Source: Costus lasius (Eukaryota; Streptophyta; Magnoliopsida; Zingiberales; Costaceae). From it: a DNA stretch of 64,000 bases. Shown here piece by piece: positions 10,617 to 22,729 of the stretch (positions are counted from its first letter, which is position 1; each line of letters opens with the position of its first letter). A program made the position numbers and the translations under genes. The notes under the pieces were generated by a model. The model worked only from the letters and a program-made list of their open reading frames with translations, was not told the origin of the DNA and did no database searches. Location of the stretch: positions 43,738,596 through 43,802,595 of the forward strand of contig CM050454.1 in NCBI GenBank assembly GCA_027563935.2. The letters are read 5' to 3'.

Positions 10617-12086
10617 TGTTGCGTTGCATTTATATAGTGTTTTTGCCTATGTTTTAGATCATATTTTGGGCTTATTTGCATGATTTTGTGCTACTTTTAG
10701 TGTTTTTATCTTACTTTGCACAGAATCTTCACTTTTCTTGGTTTTTGTGAAAATGTAGGTAAAATGGCCTAAAAATGATGGATTTTGAGGGTTTTGAAGC
10801 CAAAGCACGATTCCCGAGGAAATCACGAGCTTACACGTCGAATTTGGAGTCAAAATAGTGAAGAATGCGAGAATTACGGCCTTGGCCGTAATTATGGGTC
10901 AGCCGTAATCTTGAGTTCGAGCACAGGGCGAAACACGGCTAAGTTAAAAAGCTCACAGAAACTTTCACGGGTGAGGCCGTGAATCTATCACGGGCCGTGA
11001 ATATTTCTGTGGCTTAAGTCCTGTACACATAGAGGCTTTTACGGCCGTGGCCGTGAACGTGTTACGGACCGTGAAAACGTCCGCCCTTTCGATTTTTCAC
11101 TCGGTTCAACTCTAAATTAAACCAGAATTGAACCAAACTCTCCAGAAGCCTTCCTACATGGGTTCTATACTGATTAGACTATAAAAGGAAGGGTTTTGGA
11201 AGGGTTTCGGGGGCTTCTGGGCACGAAAACGAAGGGCTGTAGCGGCGGCGGCGGAAATCAACTCCAGGGCAGAATTTGATCAGGAAAGCCGCGCAAGGGA
11301 AGAATTGGATGCTTCATCTTCATCTCCACATCGAGGGGAAGCTTTTCTAATTATTTGTCTAGCGATTTCCTGTAATCTTCTAGGGTTTCCATTCGATTTT
11401 CATTGATGAACATGCTGTTTATTATGAACATGAACGTGTAAGACATATTTTCGGGATTTGGGGAATAGCCCGTTGAATAATTTATGGATTGAATTAGTTA
11501 TTTGAATCCTTGACATGATTTTTATAGATTTGATTTAATTAGTATTGTGCTTATTCCGTAAATTACCCTGAACAAGTAAGACATTGCGAGAAGGACCGGG
11601 AGGTGAATCGCAACGTCGGAACTATTCTTTTCAAACCTACAAATCCGATCACGGGAGTAGTTCGGATTTGTTTGAAGGATTTATATGGTTTTTCATAGAA
11701 CTTAAAGGGTCTAACTATGTTAACTGTCACGAGAGTAGGGAGTTAGCATAGTTAGATACCGGATTATACTTCGGGAGGAGGTAATCTATACCTTAGGAAA
11801 AATCTCTTTCAAAACTATAATTTTCTGTTCAAAGAATTTATTTTGCTATAATTCATTTTTGTCAGCGTGGCGAAACCCCAAATCCTGAATTTATCCAAAT
11901 TGATTTTTGCCAAAATGCTATATCAGTTTCTTTTTATCGTACTTAGAAGTTTTCAAAAACAAAAACCATCATTTGAATCGTCTAGATATAGATCAAACGT
12001 GTAATCGGTACTTGACCGCCTGATCCTCGTGGGATCAATAATCTTTTATTACTTCGATAAAATCCGTGCACTTGCGGATGCTATCA
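10617..12086 (+). repeat. element A 3' LTR
   Basis: This 1470-bp LTR starts TGTTGCGTTGC and ends CTATCA, followed by AACGG. It contains TATAAAA at 11180-11186 and a complete palindrome cluster. It keeps the 225 bp lost from the 5' copy. Confidence 0.9.
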
Positions 12087-12091
12087 AACGG

Positions 12092-13015
12092 CAAGTCTTT
12101 CCCCTTAGTTTCTGGCGAGTTTCAAACTAGGGAAATACTATTCCAGTGACACTGTTCCGGCGGCGCTACTGTTTCAGCGAACTTCGGGTTTCATGCCAAG
12201 GACTCGATTTGCGTATTTGGGCTGGTTCTTTGGTCTTCTGGCATTCGCGTGGTATTATTTGTTCGCACGTGGCTGCGAACTAAGTTAGTACCCGATCCTT
12301 ACTCCATACGTATATATACGAACGCATGCGAACAAATTTGGACATATGTATTAGACAAGCTTGATTAAATAACCTAGATCTGGGCAGAATCACTTAACAA
12401 ACTCGGATTAGCATGTTAATTGATGATTATAGAAAAATAAATTAAAATGAGATACTATGACTTACACCTTAATTAACCTACTAGGACCTGTTGACTGATT
12501 ACATGCTTATCGGTTGGATCTATATTATGTACGTCTACTTTTGAGGTAGGGATTCTATATGTTTCCTTTGATACAGTGCCAACCACATGTGTAGTTAGCG
12601 GCCAACCACATGTGTAGTTAGTGGCACCTCCTTATTCTTGTTAATATTGTTGATTACCTTCTGATTCTGTTCTACTCATGTCGTTATCCTATTGACATAA
12701 CATGCTTATATGTAACATGGTATGAGTATCTAGTACTGCATGTTAGTCGGTAGCTGTTAGTTGGTGTATTGTTATATATACATACATTGAGGGCTGGGTG
12801 TCTAGCGATAGACATTATAGTATACCTCAGTTTACTACCTATTTAGATTATAAGATGCTGTGTGATCGTCTCCATGTGGGCCTTGTCGATGGATACCAGT
12901 GCCAGACTAAGAGAGCCAGTGGATATAGGCTTGAGGTCTCGGATCTGTTGTCAACCCAATGATCGCTTCGGCAAGATGGGTTGTACGAGTGTAGGACGCT
13001 ACACAAGTGGACTAT
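12092..13015. other. spacer between elements A and B
   Basis: No supported gene. A 23-bp unit (GCCAACCACATGTGTAGTTA plus three bases) is tandemly duplicated at 12578-12623. The text resembles old LTR sequence but could not be assigned. Confidence 0.45.
12578..12623. repeat. 23-bp tandem duplication
   Basis: Units 12578-12600 and 12601-12623 differ at one base. Confidence 0.8.
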
Positions 13016-14733
13016 TGATGACACCAAAATTCATAGTATACTTTGTATCATTTCATTAGTCTTTTTGTGTCATATATATGCCATTTTGCTTTTTTTTAAG
13101 TCTTATTTGTCAAATATTGCAGAATCTACACCATTTCTTATTTTTGATGATTTTTAGGTAAAAAGTGCCATATTTTGATGGATTTTGAAAGATCTAAGCA
13201 CACCAATGGATTTCAGACGTCGAAACGAAGTCACCTGGCAAATTTCATGCGAATCGGAATAAGTTTGCAAAATTACGGTAGTGCCCTAATGAAAATTATG
13301 GTACTGTAATTTCCGCCCTAGAAAGCACAGAAAGAAATTATGGTAATGTCGTAATAAATATTATGGTACCATAATTTTGAGCGATTTTTGACTAGAAACT
13401 TCTGAAGAAATTATGATACTGCCGTAATAAATATTATGATACAGTAATTTGACCTAGTTTTGCCCGATTCTTCCACTAAAAAATTAAAAAGATGATATCT
13501 TGAGATTTATGCCACCAATTTGAGATCTGAAAGAAGCCACGAACTCGTCTTAACGAGGAGAAGACAAAAAACTGAAAGCCCCAATTTTTATCCACATTCC
13601 ACAGAGAAATCGAGGGAGGTGTCCTTAGGGTTCGGCCTCACGCCGAGAGGTGTAGAGGCCACCTCAAGTCGTGATTTTCACAAGGAAGCTTCGCTTAGAG
13701 GAGGAGAGGATACCCCAGAAGTTTCAGAGCGAAATGAGATCAATCGGAGGAGGAATTAACAAAAGAGCGAGCGCTGACACTGTTCACTCGCAAAATTACG
13801 GGCTGTAATTTTCATTACAGCCCTGTTTTGTAACTTCTACCCTTTCTCTTTGATTTCTGATCGTTCTAAACTATGATTTATTATAATTCCTCTTCCATGC
13901 TAGCTTAGATATCTTTTGGGACATGGGGTGTAATCCTCTTGATTTTATATGACTAGATAATTTTTATTTCGTCATGATAATTTTACTATGATAATGTTAC
14001 TTATGTGATGATTGTCTTTAATTCTCCAAAGATTTATATTATTAGCATGTTTTAGAGTTTTCGCGATATGGACTGAGAGGTGATTTGCTTGAGAACTTAG
14101 AACCCTAAAATTGAATATTATGAACTCACCATAAGAAATTAGGTTAGTTCTTATTTCTTGATTTTAGAAGAATAATTGTCATGTTGATAATCTAAATCTA
14201 CGATTGAGTCACTATGATAAACGTGAAGATACTGCAAGAGATTGAGTATTGGATCATTGGAGAACCATAAGTAGAACCTGTGTTGAGATTCGGATGCACA
14301 AGAGTGATCCTTGAGTTTCCACTTGAGATGATTGACTTAGAATTCGAATGCATGAGAGTGATCCTTGAGTTCTTTGTTAATGGTTTACTTATCTTCAGCA
14401 TTGAATAAATCTTGCACGAGAGTGAGGATTGGTTCTTTGTATGATTGTCTGTGCGAGAGCGAGATGATCCCTTTATGAAGTAAATTATATCTTTATCATA
14501 ATAAGATTAGATTGACGAATACATATTTATATATAGTCATAGAAATTAAGGTAGATGAAACCCTAGTCCCAATTTCTCTCTCAGATATATAGTTTACTTT
14601 CCGTTTGTGCTTTTATCATATTTGATTTGCTTAGCTAGTGAGAAAATAACTATTTGGTACTTAACACGTAGGTCTCTGTGGTTTGATATCTTTTTATTAC
14701 TTCGAAGTATCCGTGCACTTGCGGACTACAACA
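13016..14733 (+). repeat. element B 5' LTR
   Basis: 1718 bp, starting TGATGACACCAAAATTCATA and ending GGACTACAACA. It contains three rounds of an ATTACGGTA/GCCGTAAT palindrome set at 13273-13460 and repeated GAGAGTGATCCTTGAGTT blocks at about 14300-14370. Confidence 0.85.
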
Positions 14734-14739
14734 AGTTTT

Positions 14740-14757
14740 TGGTACTGTTACCGGGGA
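14740..14757 (+). other. degenerate primer-binding site of element B
   Basis: TGGTACTGTTACCGGGGA lies six bases after the LTR. It is the element A tRNA-Asp-type site with four changes. Confidence 0.65.
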
Positions 14758-14955
14758 CTTTAGTTTTGTTAATATCAAAATAGTTGTTAGTATTGCTAGA
14801 CTAAGTTTTATTTGTTTTAGATTTAACTTTATTTTTTATTTTTGCAACTTTTGGATTTTCACAAGTTGTGACAGAACTGTGATATCTGAAAATTTTGAAT
14901 TTGCTAGTGTTTTCTGTTTTTTATATATTTTGAAAAAAAAATTTCTGATTGATTA

Positions 14956-15975
14956 GTGTTGGATAATCTTTATGTTCCTGATAGATTTGAAGATATGTCT
15001 TTTAATCACAACTCCTGGGCAACTAAAAGAGGTGAGGTATATATGTCACAAGGTCAGTATGAAGATGATTCATTGTGCACTATTGAAGATAAGTTAGATT
15101 ATTTGGCTCATAAATTAGACTCATATATGCACCCTGTTAGGACATCTTATTCTTCCATTAGATGTGATATTTGTGGATGTTTTGATCATTATACTTCCGA
15201 TTGCCAATTTTTAATTTCTCAAAATCCCAATTCACCATGGTATCAAGATGATCAATATAATTATAGATGGGAAAATCACCAAACTTCTTTTTATGAGGAC
15301 TGCTCAAATCATATTTCTGAACCATGATTTGAGAACACTGAAAAATCTAGCTTAGAGATTATGTTTGAAAAATTCATGAAACAAAGTGAGGAGACACATG
15401 AGACCCTTAAACAAATGAATTCTATGATGGATAATATGAGTGCTCATACTGAAATGTTAAAAACCCATATAGCACAACAAGATTGTTTATTTGAGTTTGA
15501 TTTGGAAACTAAAGAAATTGATTTAGAAAAGTCCCCCTCTGATTTTGATTGTTTTGAAATTGAGCCTTATGTGAACATTAATGAATCTCATTCTGATTTT
15601 GATGATTGTAAAATTAATTCATTTGATAAATTATTTGAGGAAAAGTTTGAGGAAATTGATTTTGAAAAATCCCCTCTTGATTCTAGTGATAGTGATGAAA
15701 TTGATTCTTTTGATAATATATTATTTGGGGTTAAATCTGATGAAGGATATAAGGAAACTGATTTAGAAAAATCTTACTCTAATTTTGTTAGTAATTTTGA
15801 AATTGATAAATTATTTGATGATGGACATGATGAACTTGAAAAAGATTTGAATATTACAAACACTGATGAGTCTCACCATGAAGTTTTGCCCATATCTATA
15901 GTTCAATCTTCTGATTTATTTGAAAACTTATGCTTTATTGAGGAATCTAATATGAGACAGAAAAAATTATTTTGA
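14956..15975 (+). pseudogene. element B gag-like protein with internal stop
   Basis: A single frame of 340 codons is broken by TGA at 15325-15327, where element A has a histidine codon. It carries the zinc knuckle CDICGCFDHYTSDC, then YNYRWENHQTSF, a TEMLKTHIAQQ coiled stretch and an acidic tail of SDFDD and EIDSFD repeats. The first in-frame ATG is 14995. It is homologous to the element A protein in order and motifs but diverged in sequence. The capsid domain is again absent. Confidence 0.7.
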
Positions 15976-16264
15976 TGATCCAATACATGAATCTTTTGAT
16001 TAAAGTCTAATTGCAATTGAAGATATAATTTTGAAGAAAGGACTAATGATTTTGCTTACTAACAAATTTAGGAAGATCATTGAATATCCTTTGAGTGGAA
16101 TTGAAAATATTGATTTTGATTTCTGCATATTTGATAAAGCCATATTGATTGTGATTTACATAAAATTTTGGATGTTTGGATTAGTGGCTAAACTTTTTGG
16201 ACAGCGGAAAAGGAAACAATTATATGCTATTTACTATGGTACTGACCCACCTGCTTCACCATGA
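15976..16264 (+). pseudogene. element B gag-like C-terminal extension (frameshifted)
   Basis: Downstream of the stop at 15973-15975 another frame encodes KFRKIIEYPLSGI, a hydrophobic segment (ILIVIYIKFWMFGLVAKLF), a basic cluster (GQRKRKQ) and the terminal motif AIYYGTDPPASP. These align with the end of the element A protein (KYRKIIDYSLHDF to ALYYGTDSPTPP). Two stops and a shift separate it from the main frame. Confidence 0.6.
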
Positions 16265-16300
16265 TGTTTGAGTTTTGGTCAAACTATGGACCTAAAAATT

Positions 16301-16324
16301 AGCGCTTCTTGGGAGGCAACCCAA
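16301..16324 (+). other. conserved post-ORF motif, element B
   Basis: AGCGCTTCTTGGGAGGCAAC followed by CCAA, the same block as in element A and at the same place relative to the ORF end. Confidence 0.55.
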
Positions 16325-16412
16325 GCACTCTTACTTAGCTTAGTTTCTTTTATTTTAGTTTCTTTTTAGAATTAATTTTCTTTTCTTTTTGTAGGAAAAA
16401 TTGAATTTTGCT

Positions 16413-16645
16413 CAAAATACGGCACTGCCGTAATCTTTTACATGGTGCCGTAATTTTGGTCCGATTTCATCCCGAGAGTTTTGCCTCTTTTACGGTACTA
16501 CCGTAATAATTTTTATGGTACCGTATTTTCGGTCTGTTTTCGACTTCACGTGCCGTAATTTTGTGTGATTTTCAACCCGAGAGTTTTGAGATTTTTGTGA
16601 AAATTACAGTAGTGCCGTAACTAAATTTACGGTACCGTAATTCCT
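16413..16645. repeat. internal palindrome cluster, element B
   Basis: Short palindromes of the type TACGGTACTACCGTAAT and TTTACGGTACCGTAATT recur. They echo the cluster in the element B LTR at 13273-13460 but sit just downstream of the coding region. Confidence 0.6.
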
Positions 16646-18343
16646 GCATAATCTACATTCTGCTTCCTGCATTCTGCTTATCTGATTATGTGTTTTCTTG
16701 CTGTGATTTTAAGAAACTGGGTTGGGAAAGTTTTTGATCTCTGGCACATCATGGAACTACTCATCTTTGTCATTGTTTGGATATTTTTATTGAATTTTAA
16801 GGTTCATAGATCATCCTATAACACATAGCATCTTTTGGTAACTGATTAATTTCTACAGCAGTTTTTTTTTACTAATCTGATTAGCACTTTTGCTGCAGAT
16901 TTTTAAGATGCTTTGATGAGTTGAAACCTTGATCTTTCACTTGAAATTGGAAGTACATGTTTCATTCTATCTCTTGGATTTGTTGTTTTCATGAAAATAT
17001 TTTCTTACAATTCTAAGAAGCATGACAACTTTTCGAATTGGATTAACTTTTGTGCAGTTTTTGATTCTAGTAATCTGATTAGCCTTCTTTCTGCTGATAC
17101 CCTAAATTCCTGATAGATTTTGATCCTTTGATTTTCATACGCCCTGAAATAACAAGTTTTATTCTACCTTTTGGCTTTGTCTATTTTCTTTTTGGATTAT
17201 TAAATCTTATTCTTGGGTATAGCTACTTTTCGTAACTGAATCAATAGGCTGCACTGCTTTCCATCGACATTAGCAGCTCCTTGTCTTTAGACTTTCACCA
17301 AAAATTGTAGCCCAACCACCACCACTGCATCTACCTCTGACACCAATGTTTCCAGCCGTCGATACTGGATTCTACAACTAGTAGCCTCTTACTTCTTCTG
17401 CTGCCTCTGTTTCCATTGATTTTATTTTTGTAGTAGAATCTTCATTTAGTGACTCTGATTCTTTTTTCTGTGCAGCATCATCTCTCGCCACCCACCAGCC
17501 AACGACTTTGCCTTCAGGACTGTAATCTTCAGCAGGCCACTGAAGACTACTCTTCATCATCACCCTACTGTCGGCACCATCATCTTCATTGCTAGCAGCT
17601 CTTTGGCTAGCGTCTGATCCACCTTTGCTTCTCATCTGCATCTGCTCTTTTCCACCAGCACACTCTTCAAACCTCCAGCGATATCTCTGAGAAAAATTTT
17701 ATTTTTGCTATGTAAGGTATTATTTTTTGATATGAGCCTTATGTACCTTAAATTGTGCAGGTAAAATTTTTAAAAGACACATTTTTGGACCTAGCAGCAC
17801 TTGCCCCGACGCTACACCTCTGATGATGATTGAGCTTGCTATATAGTTTTGTGAGTATTGTTTGCACTTTTGATTATTTACAATTTTCTTCTCCTAAAAA
17901 TTTTTATTTGATGTGATTATACAGATCTATCACTTTACATCTTTTGACTACTTAAGTTTCATGCTTCACACCTTTTTACATTGATATTGATATTTTTGAT
18001 GCTTAAAATTTTTATGACTTGAATCCATGAGAGGTATGTGAATTTTTCTATGATGATGAATGTTTATGCATGTCAATGCCTGTGAATGGAGTTATACCTA
18101 TTATGCTGAATTTATTTCTTCAATATATATCTACTTGTTGAAATCCTTCATTGATTGATGCATAAGGTTTGGGGTAAGTATGTTGTTTGATGAATGCAAT
18201 TTAAGAGTGAAGCATCTTCCTTGAATAAAATGAGCATATGAGTGTAATTTTTGAATTGATGTCAATTGATTAACCTAGTTGATGTTTAGTCTATTTTATT
18301 ATTTGTTGGGAAGAAAGAATCCAAAATCCAAAATTAGAGAGAG
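16646..18343. other. element B internal non-coding region
   Basis: AT-rich DNA with no supported gene. A reading frame on the minus strand at 17378-17641 has no recognisable domain and was not called. Confidence 0.5.
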
Positions 18344-18490
18344 ACTCCCCTACTTGGCACTGTGTAAAATTGACAGTGGTATCGAAGATATGGATTGAAG
18401 TCCATAAAAAGAAAGAGAAAATGACTCCTCTACTTGGCACTGTGTAAAATTGACAGTGATACCAAAGATAAGAGTTGAAGTCCAAATAAA
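18344..18490. repeat. 80-bp direct duplication
   Basis: Two copies of a block containing CTACTTGGCACTGTGTAAAA lie 80 bp apart (starts 18344 and 18424), with several base differences. Confidence 0.7.
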
Positions 18491-18854
18491 AAATGTGTAT
18501 CTATGTGGGTACATTCAATCAAAAATAATAAATAAATAAATAAACAAAATGAAGAGAAAGATTTTGAGTGGAAAAAGATTTTGGATATATTATTCTTGTA
18601 AACAAAGGTATGATAGATTTAAACTGAAACTTGGGTGAATTCATGAGACTGAGATTCTTTTTATTATGCGAGGTAAGAAATTTTATTTGATCAAAGTTAT
18701 GAATCTTAAAGATTGATTTCAGAGGACAGTGTATTTATCTGAAATTTTGTGCAAAAAGTTGGTGACATACTTCATGAGTGATTATATTTTAGAAATTTAT
18801 TTTTCTTAAAAGCGCATATTTTCCATACTTAGTATTGTTCTTTATTCTAATTAT

Positions 18855-18891
18855 TTGCTTGAGGACAAGCAAAGTTTGAGCCTTATGTGTT
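18855..18891 (+). other. polypurine-proximal palindrome, element B
   Basis: TTGCTTGAGGACAAGCAA at 18855-18872 is identical to the element A motif and stands 19 bases before the 3' LTR. Confidence 0.6.
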
Positions 18892-20518
18892 TGATGATAC
18901 CAAAATTCATAGTATATTTTGTGTCATTTCATTAGTCTTTTTGAGTCATATTTATGCCCTTTTGTTTTTTTAAGCCTTATTTGTCAAATATTGCAGAATC
19001 TACACCATTTTTATTTTTGATGATTTTTAGGTAAAAAGTGCCATATTTTGATGGATTTTGAAAGATAAGTGCACCAATGGATTTCAGACGTCGAAACGAA
19101 GTCACCTGCCAAATTTCATGCAAATCGGAGCAAGTTTGCAAAATTACGGTAGTGCCTTGATGAAAATTATGGTACCGTAATTTCCGCCCCAGAAAGCACA
19201 GAAAAAAATTACGGTAGTGCCATAATAAATATTATGGTACCGTAATTTTGAGCGATTTTTGACCAGAAACTTCTGAAGAAATTACGGCACTGCTGTAATA
19301 AATATTATGGTACCATAATTTAACCCAGTTTTGCCCGATTCTTCCGCTGGAAAATTAAAAAGACGATATCTTGAGATTTAGGGCACCAATTTGAGATCCA
19401 AAAGAAGCCACGAACTCGTCTTAATAAGGAGAAGACAAAAAAACTAAAAGCCCCAATTTTTATCGACAATCCACAGAGAAATCGAGGGAGGTGTCCTTAG
19501 GGTTCGGCCTCACGCCGAGAGGCGTAGAGGCCACCTCAAGCTGTGATTTTCACAAGGAAGCTTTGCTTGGAGGAGGAGAGGATACCCACAAGTTTCAGAG
19601 CGAAAGGAGATCAATCGGAGGAGGAATCAACAAAAGAGCGAGCGCCGGCACTGTTCACTCGCAAAATTACGGACTATAATTTTCATTACAGCCCTGTTTT
19701 GTAACTTCTACCCATTCTCTTTGATTTTTGATCGTTCTAAACTATGATTTATTATAATTCCTCTTCCATGCTAGCTTAGATATCTTTTGGGACATGGGGT
19801 GTAATCCTCTTGATTTTATATGACTAGATAATTTTTATTTCGTCATGGTAATTTTACTATGATAATTTTACTTATGTGATGATTATCTTTAATTCTTCGA
19901 AGATTTATATTATTAGCATGTTTTAGAGTTTTCGCGTTATGGACCGAGAGGTGATTTGCTTGAGAACTTAGAACCCTAAAATTGAATATTAGGAACTCAC
20001 CGTAAGAAATTAGGTTAGTTCTTATTTCTTGATTTTAGAAGAATAATTGTCATGTTGATAATCTAAATCTAGGATTTAGTTACTGCAATAAACGTGAAGA
20101 TACTGCAAGAGGTTGAGTATTGGATCGTTGGAGAACCATAAGTAGAACCTATGTTGAGATTTGGATGCACGAGAGTGATCCTTGAGTTTCCACTTGAGAT
20201 GATTGACTTAGAATTCGGATGCACGAGAGTGATCCTTGAGTTCTTTGTTAATGGTTTACTTATCTTCAGCATTGAATAAATCTTGCACGAGAGTGAGGAT
20301 TAGTTCTTTGTATGATTGTTTGTGCGAGAGCGAGATGATCCCTTTATGAAGTAAATTATATCTTTATCATAATAAGATTAGATTGACAAATACATATTTA
20401 TATTTAGTTATGGAAATTAAGGTGGATGAAACCCTAGTCTCAGTTTCTCTCTCAGATATTTAGTTTATTTTCTGTTTGTGCTTTCATCATATTCGATTTG
20501 CTTAGCTAGTGAGAAAAC
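18892..20518 (+). repeat. element B 3' LTR, truncated
   Basis: It starts TGATGATACCAAAATTCATA. It matches the 5' LTR up to GCTTAGCTAGTGAGAAAA and is then replaced abruptly by the minisatellite. Confidence 0.84.
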
Positions 20519-21960
20519 ATTCTATTTTATCGTGGATAGGCTCTATTTTATCGTGGATAGAGCCTAGGCTTTGGTGGATAGAGTTTATGCTATGATTGAT
20601 ACATTCTATTTCATAGTGGATGGAGTAATACTATCATGGATAGACTCTATTTTAAAGTGGATAGAGCTTATACTATGGTGGATACAATCTAATCTATAGT
20701 GGATGCTATCATGCTATTGTGGATAGACTATATTTTATAGTAGATATAATCTATCATACCATAGATGAGCTCTATTTTATCGTGGACATAGCTTAGGCTA
20801 TGGTGGATAGAGCTTATACTATAGTGGATGCAATCTATTTTATAGTGGATAGAGTCATGCTATCGTGGATAGACTCTATTTTATAGTGGATAGAGCTTAT
20901 GCTATGATGGATATAGTCTAATTCATAGTGGATAGGCTATATTTTATAGTAGATATAGTCTATCATACCGTGGATGAGCTTTATTTTATCATGGATATAG
21001 CTTAGGCTATGATGGATACAATCTATTTATAGTAGATAGAGTCATGTTATCGTGGATAAACTCTATTTTATAGTGGATAGAGCTCATGCTATGATCGATA
21101 CAGTCTATTTCATAGTGGATAGAGCTTAGGCTATAGTGGATAAAGCCTATTTCATAATAGACATAATCTATCATACCGTGGATGGTCTCTATCTTATCAT
21201 GGATTGAGCCTAGGCTATATTGGATAGAGCTTATGCTATAGTGGATAGAGTCTATTTCATAATGGATAGAGTTATGCTATCGTGGATAGACTCTATTTTA
21301 TAGTGGATAGAGCTTATGTTATAGTAGATAGAGTCTATTTCATAGTGGATAGAGTCATGCTATTATGGATAGACTATATTTTATAGTAGATACAGTCTAT
21401 CATACTATGGATGAGCTCTGTTTATCATGGATAGAGCCTAGGCTATGGGGGATAGAGCTAATGTTATGATGGATACAATCTATTTCATAGTGGATAGAGT
21501 CATGTTATCATGGATAGACTCTATTTTATAGTGGATAAAACTTATGTTATTGTGAATACAGTCTATTTCATAGTGGATAAAGTCATGTTATGGTGGATAG
21601 ACTATATTTTAGTAGATAAAGTCTATCATACCGTGGATGAGCTCTATTTTATCGTGGACAGAGCTTAGGCTATGGTGGGTAGAGCTTATGATATGGAGGA
21701 TACAATCTATTTCATAGTGGATAGAGTTATGCTATCATCAGTAGACTCTCTTTGATAGTGGATAGAGCTTATGCTATGGTGGATTCAGTCTATTTCATAG
21801 TGGATAAAGTCATGCTATCGTAGATAAACTATATTTTATGGTAGATATAGTCTATCATACTGTGGATGAATTCTATTTTATCATGGATAAAGCTTGGGCT
21901 ATGGTGGATAGAGCTTATGCTATGATGGATACATTCTATTTCATAGTTGATAAAGTCATA
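20519..21960. repeat. minisatellite with higher-order repeat
   Basis: The basic unit is about 20 bp built round GTGGATAGA(G/C)T(C/T)TAT. Marker phrase CTATCATAC recurs at 20751, 20960, 21168, 21397, 21623 and 21852, giving a higher-order period of 208-229 bp. The two period sizes differ by one basic unit. The array starts exactly at the broken end of element B. Confidence 0.85.
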
Positions 21961-22169
21961 CTTGTTGGATCTAATCCTTAACAAAACAAAGAAATGAGAT
22001 TAGGGTTAGAAGAACCTAGAGGCGATTCTAATGGATCTGTCTTTTGGCAAATTTTCATCCCTCACATAGAATTTGACAGGTATTTCACCTCGAAGATTTA
22101 ACTAGGATTTCACTACTGCCGGCGTGTCAGTATGGAAGTTATCACAAGGATTTTTTCAATTGACAGTGT

Positions 22170-22176
<7 letters not shown>

Positions 22177-22242
<66 letters not shown>
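22177..22242. repeat. (GA)33 microsatellite
   Basis: Uninterrupted GA dinucleotides. Confidence 0.95.
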
Positions 22243-22246
<4 letters not shown>

Positions 22247-22424
22247 GGAGCAAACGGGCCCATGAACACACTTGAGGGCGGCCCAATCCCTCCAAAAGAC
22301 ACTTGGGGAGACTCCCTAGGACCCCAGGAATTTTCCCCGGAATTTTCACCTCAGTCAGAGTTCCCCAGACCCCGACACGGCCACCGTCACGGCCGTGACA
22401 CGGTCGCCCGAAGACGCAAACGCC

Positions 22425-22729
22425 GAACACGGGCGTGCTCCTGGTCACGGGCAAGCCGTGCCCGGCTCTGTGGATTTCGACCACGCCGAACATGGGCGTG
22501 CTCCTGGTCACGGGCAAGCCGTGCTCGGTTCTGTGGATCCCAGCAACTCCCATCACGGGCGTGCTCCTAGTCACGGGCAAGTCGTGCCCGGTTATGTGGA
22601 TTTTGGCCACACCGAACACGGGCGTGCTCCTGGTCACGGGTAAGCCGTGCCCGATTCTGTGGACTTTGCCCACTCTGAACACGGCCGTGCTCGCCATCAC
22701 GGCTAGGCCGTGTCCGCCCCTGGAGATGC
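22425..22729. repeat. 63-bp tandem repeat, 4.8 copies
   Basis: Units start at 22425, 22488, 22551, 22614 and 22677 (partial). Each contains CACGGGCGTGCTCCTGGTCA and CGGGCAAGCCGTGCCCGG, which are inverted with respect to each other. Confidence 0.88.

Larger units (their letters stand above)
2406..12086 (+). mobile_element. element A: non-autonomous Athila-like Ty3/gypsy element
   Basis: The element is bounded by 5-bp target duplications AACGG at 2401-2405 and 12087-12091. Its LTRs begin TG and end CTATCA. After the 5' LTR comes a tRNA-Asp-type primer site, then a gag-like ORF with a zinc knuckle, a long non-coding stretch and a polypurine-proximal palindrome. No protease, integrase or reverse transcriptase is present, so it must have been mobilised in trans. 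The primer site and the post-knuckle YN-x-RW-x-NH motif point to the Athila clade. The two LTRs differ at a few percent of sites by eye, so it is older than D2 and D3. The 5' LTR has a 3 kb replacement not shared by the 3' LTR. Confidence 0.88.
13016..20518 (+). mobile_element. element B: non-autonomous Athila-like element, 3' truncated
   Basis: Its organisation matches element A: LTR, tRNA-Asp-like primer site, zinc-knuckle gag-like ORF with no pol, conserved post-ORF motif, palindrome cluster, polypurine-proximal palindrome and LTR. The LTRs start TGATGA and the 5' LTR ends ACAACA. The 3' LTR stops about 91 bp short, where the minisatellite begins, so no target duplication can be checked (left flank ACTAT). 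The two LTRs differ at several percent of sites by eye, so this is an older insertion. Confidence 0.84.

Noticed and set aside
22011..22018. TTAGGGTT-type text as telomeric sequence
   Set aside because: Single short occurrences only, with no tandem telomere array anywhere in the window.
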